Origin: Lithospermum erythrorhizon
Taxonomy: Eukaryota > Streptophyta > Magnoliopsida > Boraginales > Boraginaceae
Direction of reading: 5' to 3'
Assembly (NCBI GenBank): GCA_019722365.1
Contig: JADFUC010001397.1
Span: forward strand, 1 to 64,000
DNA: 64,000 nucleotides
Within the stretch, counting starts at the first letter, position 1; every line of letters starts with the position of its first letter. Made by a program: the position numbers and the translations under genes. Shown piece after piece: positions 1-12,623 of this stretch. The notes beneath the pieces are model-generated. The model was not told the DNA's origin and did not search any database. It saw only the letters and a list, made by a program, of their open reading frames with translations.

Positions 1-599
1 CTGGTAGCTACTTCGTTCAGTTACGTATTGCTAAAGGTTCCAAATTTAACTCTAAATCAACTAGTTTGCAAGGTCTAAGAACTTATTGTATAATTTAGAG
101 CAATTAGCAAGAAAACTCAACTAAAAACTGACTATCTCGAATCTCGTGAAATATCCCCAAAGATTGACTTTCTTACGCTTGTTTCCTAGAGAAGGATGAG
201 GGTAGGAAGATAAACCAACTTTTTTATCTTGAGCCACAAAGGAATGGAAGAAATGGAAGAAAAAATTTCAAGGGGGAGGGGGGAGAATGGAATCTTGGCC
301 AAGGAGGCGAAAGGGGTTGGTGGAGTTTGTGATAAGTATGAAATGATGATGGTGGTGGGATATTTAGAAAATGAGTTAAGTCCCGTTTGGTTGTGGTTTT
401 ATTTCTCCCAATTCGTGTTTAAATCTTAATGAAAAGCGAATCCAAATATATTACTTTCCATTACATAAATTACAACCCGTATCTTGAGTCTCGGTATATC
501 GATTTTACTACGAAAGTATTTAGACTGGCCCTAAGGATCGCCCACCAACCGATATATATATAATACAATTTGTCGATTAGGCGTAGCGGGTTGTTTCAA
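1..599 (-). repeat. 3' LTR of a Ty3/gypsy element (cut by the window edge)
   Basis: Positions about 25–215 match 16420–16605 with many small indels, which is the expected LTR pairing for a minus-strand element. The inner edge reads TGAAACAACCC on the minus strand at 599, next to a purine-rich stretch at 600–612 that fits a polypurine tract. Just beyond it the minus strand carries the 'gaggacaaaatttt' type end common before the 3' LTR of plant chromoviruses. The far end lies about 30 bp outside the window, judging from the other copy. Matches to the right copy stop at 215 because that copy is truncated. Confidence 0.7.
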
Positions 600-1089
600 T
601 CTACCCACCTAATAAAATTTTGTCCTCGTAATTTTGCTTTCGACAACTTTACTGCGCCCAGTTTCCCGATTCAACTTATCAAATATTTTAGCATCACCAT
701 CATCCAACTCTTATTCTCGTACCACATGAGTTATATCACATTATTCAATCATAACTTTTCGTCCTCATAATAAATCGCATGTTAACATATTATAGCACAT
801 GTTTTAAATAACATTCTATTCCCGAAAAAGATCTCTGCGGATATCGATTTCGGCGTCTTCCTCTGCGTTCTACGTGGCTTCCTCCGCTCGTTGGTTTAAA
901 CCCTGACACCTTTACTAAAGAGCACAGCTTTGTTCGTAACATAACCTGTGATGAAGGAATTTTCACTTAGGTTTGTCCTCATGCGTAGGTCCTCTCAGCT
1001 CAATTGGTTGAGCTCGAGGATATAGGAGATTCATGGAATATACTTTACTCAAGCAAGACACATGGAAAATATTATGAATTCTATTCGAT

Positions 1090-2370
1090 CCAGGAGAAGC
1101 GGCATAAGCAGTAAGCTACTGGATCAGCTCTGCTTGAGCTCTCAAGCGGTCGGAAGTATAAGCGGGGACTGCAACTTCCCGCCCTTCAAGTAAAATTTCT
1201 TCCGCTTTCCATGGAGATATCCTCAAAAGCACTTGATCACCGGCAGAAGAGACAAATGCACTCGGCGGCGATCAACATGTTTTCTACTTGTCTATCACAA
1301 TGCGGTTTTAGGATGTTGTTGCCAAACGATCTGCTCCACCCCGTCTTTCCACTAACTTCGGGAACCATAAACTTTCTTTGCCACGACTAAGATTTCCGAC
1401 AAGGCCGGACTCTCGGCGCCCGCCCGCCCGTATAATGCCTCCAGAATGGTGCCATCCCATTAAGTAACGCATGAAAACTATAATTATAACATTGAACTCC
1501 ATTTTAGGCAGCTTCGTAAAATTTGATTTTGGAGAATTCAACCTATGAAGCCCATGACATATCCTCCCAATGTTGGAATTGTCCTCTCCGATTGCCCATC
1601 TAACTATGGATGAAGCCAATGTACTCAGGTAACGCTTACGACCCCGTGCCTGCAGAATCCTTTCCAAAAATAAAGATTCAATTTGGCGTCGATACGTGCG
1701 TGGATGGGTATCGTCTGATAAATACAATCGATCAACATACAACCTTAGCTGGCTTTTGGGCCGTGAGTCAGAGTTATTTGGCTGAAATGAGCCGTTTAAA
1801 TTACGTACTTATACTTTAATACCATGGATTTGCTTTTACCGGCGTGCTCGGAATTAGAAAATAAAATCCATGGTGATGATATGCTCCCAAAGTCCACTCT
1901 CACGGAATAGGAAGGGGTTGCAATAACCTGTTTGGATGTGTGTTCGATCTTTACTTGTTGGCGAGTCAAACATTTGATCTGACTCCATGATCTCTCTTTT
2001 TCATCCAGATCCGCGATAAAACAACCTCGGAAATCCGTGCATCTTATGTACACGGATGCATTACTTTATAAGGGGTATTATGAGTCTCATCAAGAATTTC
2101 CTTTTTAAATTTCCTCGAGAATACGGCATGAACAACTACCTTGCATTGTAAGGGCTCCGTAAATCTCTTTACCATGATCCGATCTACTTCCCTTTTCACT
2201 TCTTGATTATCTTCCGTAACCTGCATCTTTACATTGCCCATGAGTATTCGATCAGAAAGAACCGGTCGAACTCTTATTTGCACCCAACAAACCGCCATCA
2301 AATCCCTCTTTCCAAAATTAACCCCGAAGTTGTTTCGTTTCATTCGAGGGCTACAGCATTCGCACATGCA
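1090..2370 (-). pseudogene. Ty3/gypsy integrase region, degenerate
   Basis: Retrotransposon integrase inserts the cDNA copy into the genome. Order on the minus strand is after RNase H, as in gypsy elements. Visible pieces include a KCLTRQQVKIEH stretch near 1960, corresponding to the CLTCQQVK end of the zinc-binding domain, a YVDRL start of the catalytic core near 1740, a NGMAPF-type motif near 1450 and a GKRKKFYLKGGKLQSP block near 1190 that resembles the post-core region. Stops and frameshifts break it into several frames, so it is not functional. Assignment to gypsy is firm; the exact lineage (probably a chromovirus such as Tekay/Del) is inference. Confidence 0.75.
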
Positions 2371-2379
2371 GGATGATAC

Positions 2380-2690
2380 CTGATGGACACGTCATAATGG
2401 CTATTAAACTCCGTCCCTCTTCCTTTGCCTCAGTTTAAATCTCTTTAGGCATACTTCAAACTTCTTTGGTAGGTAAAAATATAGGCATATAACCAAATAG
2501 TGCCTCCAAAATCCCAAAGGTGCAAACACACGATTTAACGGCTAGCTCCAAATCGTAAGTTGGGTAACTCTTCTCATGATTTTTTCGAGGAATTTATCGC
2601 GATGCGTAAGCTACTACCTTACCATGTTGCATTGAAATGCGCAACCCACGATGTGAAGCATATTTTATAAAAAACATAACCATGCATGCG
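2380..2690 (-). pseudogene. Ty3/gypsy RNase H region, degenerate
   Basis: The minus strand reads MQHGKVVAYASR near 2620, then after frameshifts GFWRHYL and FKLRQRKR, matching the order of motifs in gypsy RNase H (…QHGKVIAYASRQL…IWRHYLYG…LNLRQRRW…). It lies between the reverse transcriptase and integrase remnants. Several frame changes make it a pseudogene. Confidence 0.75.
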
Positions 2691-2739
2691 GCGGAAGAGG
2701 CGACCTTGGGCGGTAGTCAATTTTTCTTCAACTCATTGA

Positions 2740-3760
2740 AACACGTTCCATGATCCACTCACTCAAACAAATGGAACTCCATTCTGGTCAACTTGGTCAT
2801 AGGCGTTGCAATGTCGAGAAGTCTTGTATAAATCCTCTGATAATATCCGCTAGACCCGAAACTTCTAGTTTGAGTAATGAGTTGTGGGTCATTCCCAGAT
2901 TCATCACAACTAACTTTTTTTGAGGATCACAACCACTAATACCCTCTCTGGCGAAATCACGCGGCCGAAGCGCATATATCTCGATCAAAATTCACTTGAA
3001 AAATTTAGCATACTGATATATTTCGTCGGGTCTCGGCATAATTCTCGAAGTGCTCTTACATTGCTCTCCTATTTACTAGAATATATCAAAATGTCATCTA
3101 TAAACACCACCACAAACTTATCCAAATAAGAGTGGAACGCCCGATTCATAAGCTCCATAAATGTTGCTTGAGTCGTTCGTCAACAAGCGGAATCACGAAA
3201 ACTCAAAGTGCCCATATCTTGTTCTAAATGCCGACTTGATACATCATCTCCTTAATCCTCAAGCGTGGTAACGACCTCAAGTCAATCTTAGAAAATACGG
3301 GCATCCACCGATTGATCAAGCGGATAGTAAATCTGGCAGCCAGTCTCGATTCTTAATTGCTACTTTATTCACACACTTTTATGTCAATACAACCAGAGAT
3401 CGTCGCTTCTTGGCAGGCCAATGCAAGGAGCACCCCAGGTGAACACTGCTTCGTCGAACAAATACATTATCCAACGGTTCTTTGGTAAGTCTTCAAGCTG
3501 CTTGACTGCGAGGAGCCGTTCTATAAGGTGCCACGAAATCGGAGTAGTACCGAGGGAAGTAATTCTATGGAAAACTTCACTACCGCGGGAGGAAGTCGAC
3601 AACTCCTCGGGAAACACATCGACATACTCGCTTTCACGACACGCGCCTCTCTTGGTTCAATTTCACTCGCACTTGTCCAGCAACATGGGCGAAGATACCC
3701 GATACATCCGTTTTCAAAAATCTTATGGACAACTAAGCGAGAAATGAGACAAAGAGGAAA
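2740..3760 (-). pseudogene. Ty3/gypsy reverse transcriptase, degenerate
   Basis: The catalytic motif FIDDILIYS is readable at 3078–3104, preceded by DKFVVV. Upstream (3617–3384) is the usual N-terminal block: FPEEL, GTTPIS and WGAP, matching FPDELPGLPP…GTAPIS…SPWGAP of gypsy polymerases. Downstream, REGISGCDPQKK and RGFIQDFST (2988–2797) correspond to the thumb segment (EGISVDPQKI…YYRRFIQDFS). A stop follows the catalytic motif and frames change repeatedly, so the enzyme is dead. Confidence 0.85.
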
Positions 3761-3824
3761 GAATTTTTTTCTATCACCCTAGAAATAAATCTTAGATCTT
3801 CCGGTTAGATATTTTTTAATCTTC

Positions 3825-4154
3825 TTAAGATGATAATCTATCAACGCATGATGTCTCACAACGATCCATCGAAATAAGGTCAAAATCATTCATCTCAAAA
3901 GGAAGTAGATCTATCTCCAGACATTGATTCTCAATACTTAAGGGACAGTTTCTAAGTACCTCATCAATCTTAACAAACTTCCCTACCGGCGTTAAAATTA
4001 GAAGTGGTATGGCAAGAATTTCTCGAGTTATAGGAATATGTTGGGAGAATTCCAGAGATATAAAGGAATGAGTAGCTCCTGAATCAAACAAGACTTTAGC
4101 TTTTAACCCGCATAATTTTAAAGTACACAGCCGCGCTGCAGGGGAGGAATACAA
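3825..4154 (-). pseudogene. Ty3/gypsy aspartic protease fragment
   Basis: A 109-codon open stretch contains the retroviral-type aspartic protease signature VLFDSGATHSFIS, with the active-site DSG preceded by the hydrophobic LCGLKAK segment, as in plant gypsy RVP_2 domains. It lies directly upstream (minus strand) of the reverse transcriptase remnant, the normal PR–RT order. The reading frame is open here but is not continuous with gag or RT. Confidence 0.85.
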
Positions 4155-4159
4155 AGCTT

Positions 4160-5460
4160 TCTATTTGGATAATGCTTTGCAAATACTTGACACACTTAAG
4201 CTCCACTTTTCGACTAGGTCAGCAATCTTTGCCACTACGGCAATTTCGACTCAGCTACGGCCTGCGGCCTCGGGCGTCACTTTCTTCACGATATCCACCC
4301 GCCGCGGGCTCTCACGTGATGAAGTACTCGCGCGGCTCGCTGCGTAGCAGGAAGGGCGATCCCTCGCCCGTATGTCAGGCGCGACAACGTTAGCAGAGCA
4401 TCTCCTACCCACAGCAATCCCGTATCATATGACCCGATGCGGATGCAGCGGAAACACAGCACAGCTCGAACTCACAGGGATACGCCTGCGAGACCCGCCC
4501 GATCTAGCGAGGGAAAATGCATGCGAGAAAAGGCGTCGAATAATTCGGACGAACTACTTAGGTGCATTGAAATGACTGACAGGACGAGTGCAGCTGAGCC
4601 ATCTCTGTCTTTGAAATCTCGGCCCCGGAGGTCCCTTAGCCACAAACGTCTCCCTACTCGTCCCACTTTTTGCCCACATTGTCAGGGCTCGGCCAACTCA
4701 TCTCGGCCACCAGCGCGGCATTTTTTCAACTCATGAAAACTGGTAGAAGGTCATGATGATAGTATGTGGCGGATCTCATCTTAGCCCGTCACGGAATACG
4801 CTAATCTTACATTCCTCAATCGGGTATAAGTGACGGCGGCATAACTTCGATAAATTGCCTCATTACTAAATCGCGATAGAATTCACCTGAGTCATTAAAA
4901 TCGGATCTACAAGCGGCCATAGCGGTACTAAATGCGATAATTCTCGGGAATAACGCTCATGACTCCCCAGACACGGACCACCAAGCTTAGCGTCATAGAT
5001 AACCGTAGATTATCCCTTAATCCACGAGAGCACTCTGCATGCGATGCAGCCAGGTAGCGAACGACCCTCGGCTCACCGCCAATGCCCGTCGGTTTCGAAA
5101 ATGTCGAGTCTCTAGCGAACTCGATCGCCTCGATCGGTGTACCCGACTCCAAAGAAATTTGAGGGATCTCTCTCCGGGGAATCGGTTGAAAAGCTTGCAC
5201 TGCAAAACTCGACCTCCCGGCCCAGGATGGTATACGAGCTTTGTGCAGGATCCTCTACAACTTGTCGACTCGTCCTGCACTTGAAGGATCGAATGGGGAT
5301 CGGGATGTACTCGAACTCTGTTGTTCAGCACTTGGTTCACTTCTGCTTGGCTGACTCTACCCCGGCCCGTCTACCGCCTCGAGAACACACTCAGAGTACC
5401 GCGATTACGCGGCGCCTCTGCGTGGCGAGTGCTTCTGGCGTCACCGCCGGTGGCGTCACC
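4160..5460 (-). pseudogene. Ty3/gypsy gag region, degenerate
   Basis: This segment precedes the protease and is more GC-rich than its surroundings. The minus strand gives broken frames, one of them open over about 107 codons (5340–5017), with arginine-rich content as expected for gag. I do not see a clean CCHC zinc knuckle. Identification rests mainly on position between the element's 5' leader and its protease; the start of gag is uncertain. Confidence 0.5.
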
Positions 5461-5686
5461 GTGATCTGAAAAATGAAAGAAAACACTTAAACCTCCAGAA
5501 AAGACTCAGCAGCGCAACTCGAAGAAACACGTGGTAAGGCATATAACCACACGAGATAGCAAATGTCCCGAAACCTAGGCTCACGATGCAAGTATAGCGA
5601 CTGTGCGAATTGACGCCCAAGGTTAAGGGCTCATTCAAATCCACGGACACGGAGTCACCCAGTCGATGGATGATCAATTTAAAGAA
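5461..5686 (-). other. 5' leader of the gypsy element, left of the copia insertion
   Basis: Non-coding stretch between the gag remnant and the copia target site. It resumes at 15822 on the far side of the copia element, reaching the putative primer-binding site at 16350–16361. Confidence 0.45.
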
Positions 5687-5691
5687 CATGT

Positions 5692-6987
5692 TGTTAGCCT
5701 AAATATAACCTTAGAGGGAATGAATATGGTTTTAAGTTAAGTTTCTCCTCTTTTTCAAGTTTTAATTTAATAAAGCGGAATTAACAAGAGCTATATGAAT
5801 GCTAAATTAATTCGATAGACCAACTTACGAAGCTATATAACGATTAGTCAAGAAATAAACAACTAATATATGATTACTAAAATAACAAGAATACTAGAGA
5901 GAAAAGAGATAAGGTAGAGGGTAATACACCACGATTTTTACGAGAGCTTCGGTTCCACAATCTTTCGACCGTCATTTCGAGCCTCGGGATTTTTGGTAAG
6001 GATAAGCTAGCTCTTGAAGAATTGTTTTGATTACACACAAGCAACTCCACTCCAAGACTACTATCAAACACACAGCCTCGACAGCGAGTGACCCAGCTCA
6101 CGTTAAGGATTTGACACACAATCTGCAGACTAGGAACCAGGAGACTTCGCTCTTGGGATTTCCTTAACTTCTCAACTAAGAATAGCAAACCTTATGCTAC
6201 ACCACACAAGGATTTTCCACCTAATCACAATTAAGGATGAGTAAAACAATAAGCACACAATTATGGAAACTCTCCACTAAAGATGATGAAGATTAAATGT
6301 GAGAGCTTTAACTTTTGCCTTTTTGAATTTAAGAGAAATTAAATGCTTGAAAGATGGATCAAAAGTAAGGGTTTTTCCCAAAAATAGAAAGGGCTTATAG
6401 TGCACAAAAATAGGCTGAAAATGGCAGCAGCATCGGAGCCACAGCTCGAGACCGGGGGTCTCGATGAGCCCTCGATGGGCCAGGTGCAACGGCTATAAGC
6501 CAGCCCTGTATAGACCCTATCGAGAGGTTCGGAGTCTCGTCATTATTCTCGAGACCCTACCCTCTCGATGGGGTCGATCCTCGAGGACACTGATCGAACC
6601 CGGCCCTGCCGATGAGATGCCGATGAAGTACGCGTTTTCTCCGTGATAAGGATGCGTTTCGAGCCAATTCTCGAAACTCTGGACTATCAATTTTAAAACT
6701 AGTCGAATTAAAACACATAAAGTCATTACTCTCATACTTAAAACAACATATACTAAAGTGTAGAGTTTCCTTACAAACGCCTATAACAATAAAAACCACG
6801 AGCTCCTTGATTAGCTTGGCGTTTGTTAGACTCAACCTTGAGCCTCCGAACATCCGATCAACCCTTTAAGCACTTGAACTTATTAAAGAAGAAACCTAAT
6901 AACACGTTCACTTGAAAACGGGATTAGTTCGTTTTAAACAATTTGTTATCTTCAAAAAAGGTTTAGTCGAATTACATTATTAATGAA
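5692..6987 (-). repeat. 3' LTR of the copia element
   Basis: Begins TGTTAGCCTAAATATAACC, the same as position 14489, and runs collinearly with the right copy to about 6987, where the terminal CA appears mutated. It contains several TCTCGATG/CATCGAGA motifs at 6450–6600. The two LTRs differ by many 1–10-bp indels. Confidence 0.9.
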
Positions 6988-7373
6988 CTCCCACTTTTTT
7001 GATGATAACAAATTGACTTGCTCTTAAGGGGAAAAATAGATATAAAATGTAAACAGCTCCCCCTACGACATAAGATTCCCAATGTTTTCTTGCACAATAG
7101 AACAACAACACACATGAATGACATATCAACATAGATGAACATAATAGCATGACAAGAATTAGTTAAGAAAACATCCAACAAACTATCATAAGTAAACCAT
7201 AACCTCATAAGTCTAAAACAATAAACCATAACAAGCATCGTCTAATACACATCTACCTTTGGGATCAGTCATAAAGGGGGCACAACGAACACTAAACAAG
7301 ACACCACTAAAAACAAAGCATAAAAACATAAAGGTCAAGCCATCAAAGTCCTCTAATTTATGTTCGAACCGCA

Positions 7374-9105
7374 TTACGCGCCGAAGAAGGCCCGTCGCGT
7401 CCCTCCCGCATCATCATCAAGAATGTAGTCCTCTCGAGACCTTGATACCGAGATAGAAGCCGGATGTGAAAGTAGTACCCTCGTCCCGGTAGTAACCTCG
7501 GCTGTCGCCTGCATCGTCCGAGATCTTCCAAGAACTTTTTGTTGGCCTTGAATGCTACTCATCCCGAAACATGGGGCGAACTTCATTATTCCTTTGACAT
7601 AATTCTTGAGCTTCTTATTTTGTTTGAGAAGTAATGGCTTGCCGCCGTGGGTAGACGATTGTCTTGATGATTTTTTGCCTCCGTTCAAACTACGTTTAGC
7701 TTGTCTCGTGATTATGGAAGGTTTTGCTACGGCGCCTCATGAATAACATCGGTAGTGATAGGCACCTCACCACCATCACTATCATCTGTCTTCTTCATTA
7801 TCATCATCCCGTCGCGTCGTCAAAATCACCATCATCGTTATCGCCGTCATCCGAGAACACGGATCCTGCAAATGCGTCTACCTCGAGAAACCATTTCACA
7901 CCCGTCATAGCAAGAATTGTTTTCTATCCTGCCGATGGGCCAATTTGGCTTCCCATTTCCACCAAAGGCGATTGTTGTGATAAGCGATGGTGCCGCGTCT
8001 TACGTACTCTTTTTGGTGATCTGTGGGCATGGCTTTATCAGGCGTACCTCTTGGAAACCCAATCTATCCTCCCCCGAGACTCCATAATGTGGATGATTAA
8101 GAATCAGTAGAGGAGGGTAGAAGTAACCTTGGTATTTCCCATGGATAGGCGCATGTGGAAGGCAATAAGAATAGGAAGATTGATGCGTTCTCGAGGCTTG
8201 AGGAATTTGTAGGTTGGAGAATTCCCATGACTACATTTGGATTCTATCTTGAGATCCGACGGGTACTAAAGACTTGACAATACACGTGTTAGCAAATCTC
8301 GCCTCCCCCGTATACAAATGTAGGCACGGCAATGTATCAACAACTCCCTTCTTACGATATCCATTCTTAAATCTCCAACCGTTATTTAACATCTGGTCGC
8401 GTGAGCACGCCGACTCAATCTCTTCATAGGAGGCAGCCCATCATATGCATAACTAGAAACCCATTCGGCCTTGACCGAAATTGTCCTTAAAAGTTCCTCA
8501 TTTTGTACTCCAATGTCTTACCATTATATTCCAACTTAATGTTAAGACTATTGCTACTAGGAGTTTGAATAATCACATGCTCATTAAAAAAGTACACCCA
8601 ATCCGGAAAAATAGCATATGACTTACCCAAAAACTTCTCCCATTTTTTGGACTTTGTAGAGATCGGAAGTGTGTACCCTCAATTGACCCGTCACTTAGAA
8701 ATACCCATCAAGGATATTTGGTTTGCCCGTCATACCGCTTTTTTGCCACCGCCCGATGGCAAAATGTTTTGGAATTTTCGCTTGGTGGGTGGATTAGAAC
8801 TCCCCCTTGATAAATGACCACTTGGTTTGAGGATTGGGGGTTTTGGGTTCTTGCCCTCTTTTTGGTAGGATTTGAGGTTTTGGCCATTTTAGTGAAGATT
8901 TATGGGAAGAATGAGAGTGTTTGGGTGTGTGGAGTAGTAATTTTGTGAATTGAAGTGATAAAAAAGACAACTTTGGATGAATTGTGGTTGAAAATGGTGG
9001 AATGGGGCGGTTTTGGGGTGATTTAGGGTTGAGAGGATGTGTTTTTGTGTTAGCGATGTGTAAATTCGGTTGAGGAATTATATATAGTGTTTTTACTCTG
9101 GGCAC
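7374..9105 (-). pseudogene. Extra reading frame between RNase H and the 3' LTR of the copia element
   Basis: Several minus-strand stretches here have the character of protein-coding sequence but match no standard copia domain. An opening segment (9105–8794) starts MPRVK and is rich in proline, serine and lysine. A middle segment near 8690–8500 reads WEKFLGKSYAIFPDWVYFF and continues to KLEYNGKTLEYKMRN. A later acidic stretch near 7900–7800 (DDGDNDGDFDD) is followed by a lysine-rich end (LLLKQNKKLKNYVKGIMKF, 7630–7570). Stops and frameshifts separate them. The position resembles the additional 3' ORFs known in some plant copia and gypsy lineages and the 'putative plant transposon protein' families. 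Function unknown. Confidence 0.55.
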
Positions 9106-9330
9106 TCATCGAAGGGAGGGGGGTCTCGATGGGTATGTGAGATGGGCTATTATTACGCCATCGAGACCCATTCGAGAGGGGGGGGTCTCGATGAGCTACG
9201 GAGCATAGGGGTTATTTGCATCGAGACACCATCGAGCGAGGTCTCGATGACCCGAGGTTGAGTTACGCTTCCTTCTCGAGACCTCATCGAGGCAGCGAAG
9301 TCTCGATAGGGGTCTCAATCACACCAAATC
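9104..9330. repeat. Cluster of CATCGAGA / TCTCGATG motifs
   Basis: About ten copies of TCTCGATG or its complement CATCGAGA, often extended to GGTCTCGATG, occur in both orientations within about 220 bp. The same motifs occur in both LTRs of this element (6450–6600 and 15200–15370). They lie just upstream of the extra ORF (minus strand). Confidence 0.7.
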
Positions 9331-9499
9331 CCCAAATACATCCATACATCCTCCAGCCAACCAACGAACCAACCCGAGACAATTCCAAAATCCCAACAAA
9401 ACAACCATCTCCTTCCTTGATACACATGATTCGCCTTCACTTAACATCCACAACAACCCACTAATTCCACTCACCACTTAACCGGACAATTTTATCATT

Positions 9500-10900
9500 T
9501 GGCTAAATCATCCCAATATAAAAAAATGCTTTTGACACAATTAAACACATAGCATGCATATAATTCAAACGCATAAAAGACATAAGAAGACATAATCGTA
9601 CTAGAAAGATCAGCATCGGCTCGCTAATGCGGTTAAATTGATTCTCGGGTAGTGGTTTGGTGAAAGACATATCCGCAAGTTGATCATTTGTTCCCACGAA
9701 CTTGAATCAATGTTCCCTTTTGCACACTTAGTCGAGGATGAAATGATGACGGATCTCAGTAGCAGTCTAGAATGTTTTTAGGATTTTTAGCGATGTTAGA
9801 AGCAGATGTTGTCACGTAACTCCGGTACTTGATTATACTTGATCCCAAAGTCCTCCGGTGTTTGTTTCATCCAAAGAACTTGAGCCACATAATTTCAACC
9901 GCTACATACTCGGCCTCCGCCGGGTGATAACCGCCACACTATGTTGTTTAACTGACCGACCGTGAGGGGTAAGGCTATGTCAGTGAAATATGAGAATTTA
10001 GTACTTTTTCTATCCGGTGTGCATCCGCAAAATCCGCATCCGAATATCCACAAGTTCAAAGTTATTTACTCATTTGGATACCAAAGGCCATAGTCAATTG
10101 TTCCTTTCACTTACCGAAGGATCCTTTTATCCGCTTTAAGATGAGATAACTTTGGGACACGCTTGAAAGCGAGCACATAGCATACGACAAACATAATGTC
10201 GAGGTGCAGATGCGATAAGATAAAGAAGTGCTGCAGTCATACCTCCATATTTAGTCTCATTAGCAGCTTGTACCTTGCTCATCCTTGTCAAGCAGTTGAT
10301 GTAGACATAGGAGTCGATCCAATTTTGCATCTTCCGTACCAAATTTCTTTATGAGCTCTTTTCGAATTTGGCACGACAAATGAAGATCCGTCATCCGTTT
10401 GCTTCACTTGGAGTCCGAGAAGAAGTTCAGATTGCACTCACGTCATGCTCATCTCGAACTCACTTGTCATCATTTTTGAAAATTTCTCACACAACAAATC
10501 ATAGTAGAGCAGAAAATAATATCATCAGCATATATTTGGACAACTATAAGATGTTTACCGCTGGTTTTTTAAGGAAAAAACGTGGAATCGAGCTTTCCCT
10601 TCTTGAAACCATTGGCAACCAAATGTGTGCTTAACCTCTAATACCAAGCTCTAGGTGCTTGTTTTAATCCATAAAGGGCTTTATCTAGTTTAAACACGTG
10701 ATTAGGATAATTAGCATCTTCAAAGCCCGATGGTTGTTGTACAAAAACTTCTTCTTCCAAAAGACCATTTAAAAAAGCACTTTTAACATCCATTTGGTGT
10801 AGTTTGAAATCCATATGACTAGCGAAAGCTATGATATCTGGTAGTTCGACCCTGGCGGCCCCAGGCAAAATTTCATCGAAGGTCGCCCGCCGACTTGATT
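9500..10900 (-). pseudogene. Ty1/copia reverse transcriptase and RNase H
   Basis: Reverse transcriptase starts with [15 protein letters not shown] and ends its first block with [16 protein letters not shown] (10868–10638), both hallmark copia motifs. The catalytic YADD is encoded at 10518–10532. NETKYGGM and CARFQ (10342–10136) match the segment leading to RNase H. The end of RNase H reads NDQLADMSFTKPLPENQF (9697–9640). Frames change between these blocks, so the polyprotein is broken. Confidence 0.9.
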
Positions 10901-11370
10901 ATAACCTTGGGCAACAAAGGCGGTATTGTTTAGCAAAACAACACCGTTTTTCTTCAAGTTTATTTACAAAAACCCATTTATTCCAATAATTGTTCTATCG
11001 CGAGGTTTTCAACTAAGCGCCAAACTTTGCATCTTTCAAATTGTTCAGAATTCTTTTTTGCATAGACAAAATCCAATCCGGATCCTCTAGAGCTTGTTTA
11101 ACATTAAGAGGTACTACTTGTGACACGTAAGCACTATGAAGGCAAACATTGTTTAAGGAGGATCGAGTAGTTACCCCCTTTGAGAGATCACCTAGAATGA
11201 GGTCCGGGGGATGATTCCTAACGATTCTCGTCTCTGGCTAAATCTTGAGTGTTAGCCCGTGGAATGTCGTCCGCGTCTTTGCGGTTCTCGATGATTGTTG
11301 TTTTCTCCCAATAATTGATGCTTCCTCGTTTGAAACTTTGTTTTTTGAGGCTCATCGACTCTTTTTGAAT

Positions 11371-12418
11371 TCACATCCACATTGACACACAATTAATCGC
11401 TCGTCTACTGACTTTTCTCAACAAAAGCGGATTAGATTCATCAAAGTTAACATGAATGGACTCTTGCACGCATTGATCCTTCTTATTATAGATGATATAT
11501 ATTTTACTAGTTTTCGAGTAACCAAAAAAAATTGTCTCATTAGATTTAGCATTGAATTTACCCAATCTTTCTTTGGTGTTTAGAATATAGCATTTACACC
11601 CGAAATCTTTAAAGTAATCAATACGAGGGATCTTTGTCTCCAAGCTCATATGGAGTCTTTTCGAGAATAGGTCCTAAGAAATGCCGGTTGATAGTATTTT
11701 GGCAAATTATGTTCATTGACATAGTCAGTCCAAAATTTCTTGAATGGTCACATTCTTTAAACTCCGCAACTCCATTTTGTTGCGGTGTTCTTGGTGTATG
11801 GCTTTGATTTTGGACTCATACTTACCATTCGTAGGCTTTCTACATAACTTAAACGAACTCTTTAAGCATCCTTTTTATTAACCAAGACAAATTACCCAAG
11901 TAAACCTTGAGTAATCATCGACAATTACAAAGACATATTTAGAGCACTTGACTCACAACATCCATCTCACCAAACAAATCCATATGTAACAAATCAAGCA
12001 CATGAATTGTGAAACAAGATTTATAGATTTAAAAAGATGATTTATGCATTTTAGCACGTGTTGGCGTCGTCACATAACTCTATCCTTTTTATACTTGAGA
12101 TTTGGTAGACACTTTTACATCTGAAATGCTTATGCGATTTAGACAACATTTCAATGCTAGCATGACTGACCGTCGATGCCTTAAACTTTACATCATCATG
12201 AACAACATTCGTACAAATATTGCCTAACCCCGACTATCGAAGTTTACATAGTAAACATTATTCAACCGATAACCATGCACAACAAATGATGATGAAGCAT
12301 TCGAAATGATACACTTATGTTTAAAAAACTTGACCTCATAATTATTTTTGCATAATTGACTCACACTAAGTAAATTAAACTTCAGCCATCGATAAGCAAA
12401 ATGCTTTAATTTACCCAA
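11371..12418 (-). pseudogene. Ty1/copia GAG-pre-integrase and integrase
   Basis: The pre-integrase block reads LKFNLLSVSQLC and KCIISNASSS (12418–12224). The end of the integrase reads DYFKDFGCKCYILNTKERL then ETIFFGYS and ESIHVNFDES (11649–11400), the standard copia motifs following the catalytic core. The core between them is split over frames. It sits upstream of reverse transcriptase, which defines the copia order (IN before RT). Confidence 0.85.
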
Positions 12419-12623
12419 AGCAACCTTTTCTTTACCAATGCATCCTTTACAGGATTTTGGCGGAGTTTAGTTAGCCCGAACTTTACATTTCCTGCCGCCT
12501 TGTTACCAAGCTTTAGGAAGAGTGAGGCATCTCCCGTCATGTGCACTTGAGCAACGGTATCCACCGTCAAATATTTTCCTTCTGGATGGCGGCCCCTGCA
12601 AAACGATTCCGAGTTACTGCATT

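Noticed and set aside
985..1025. tRNA-like CAGCTCAATTGGTTGAGC near 995
   Set aside because: It resembles a D-arm, but no cloverleaf, anticodon arm or T-loop (GTTCGANNC) follows at the right distance; it is a short palindrome.
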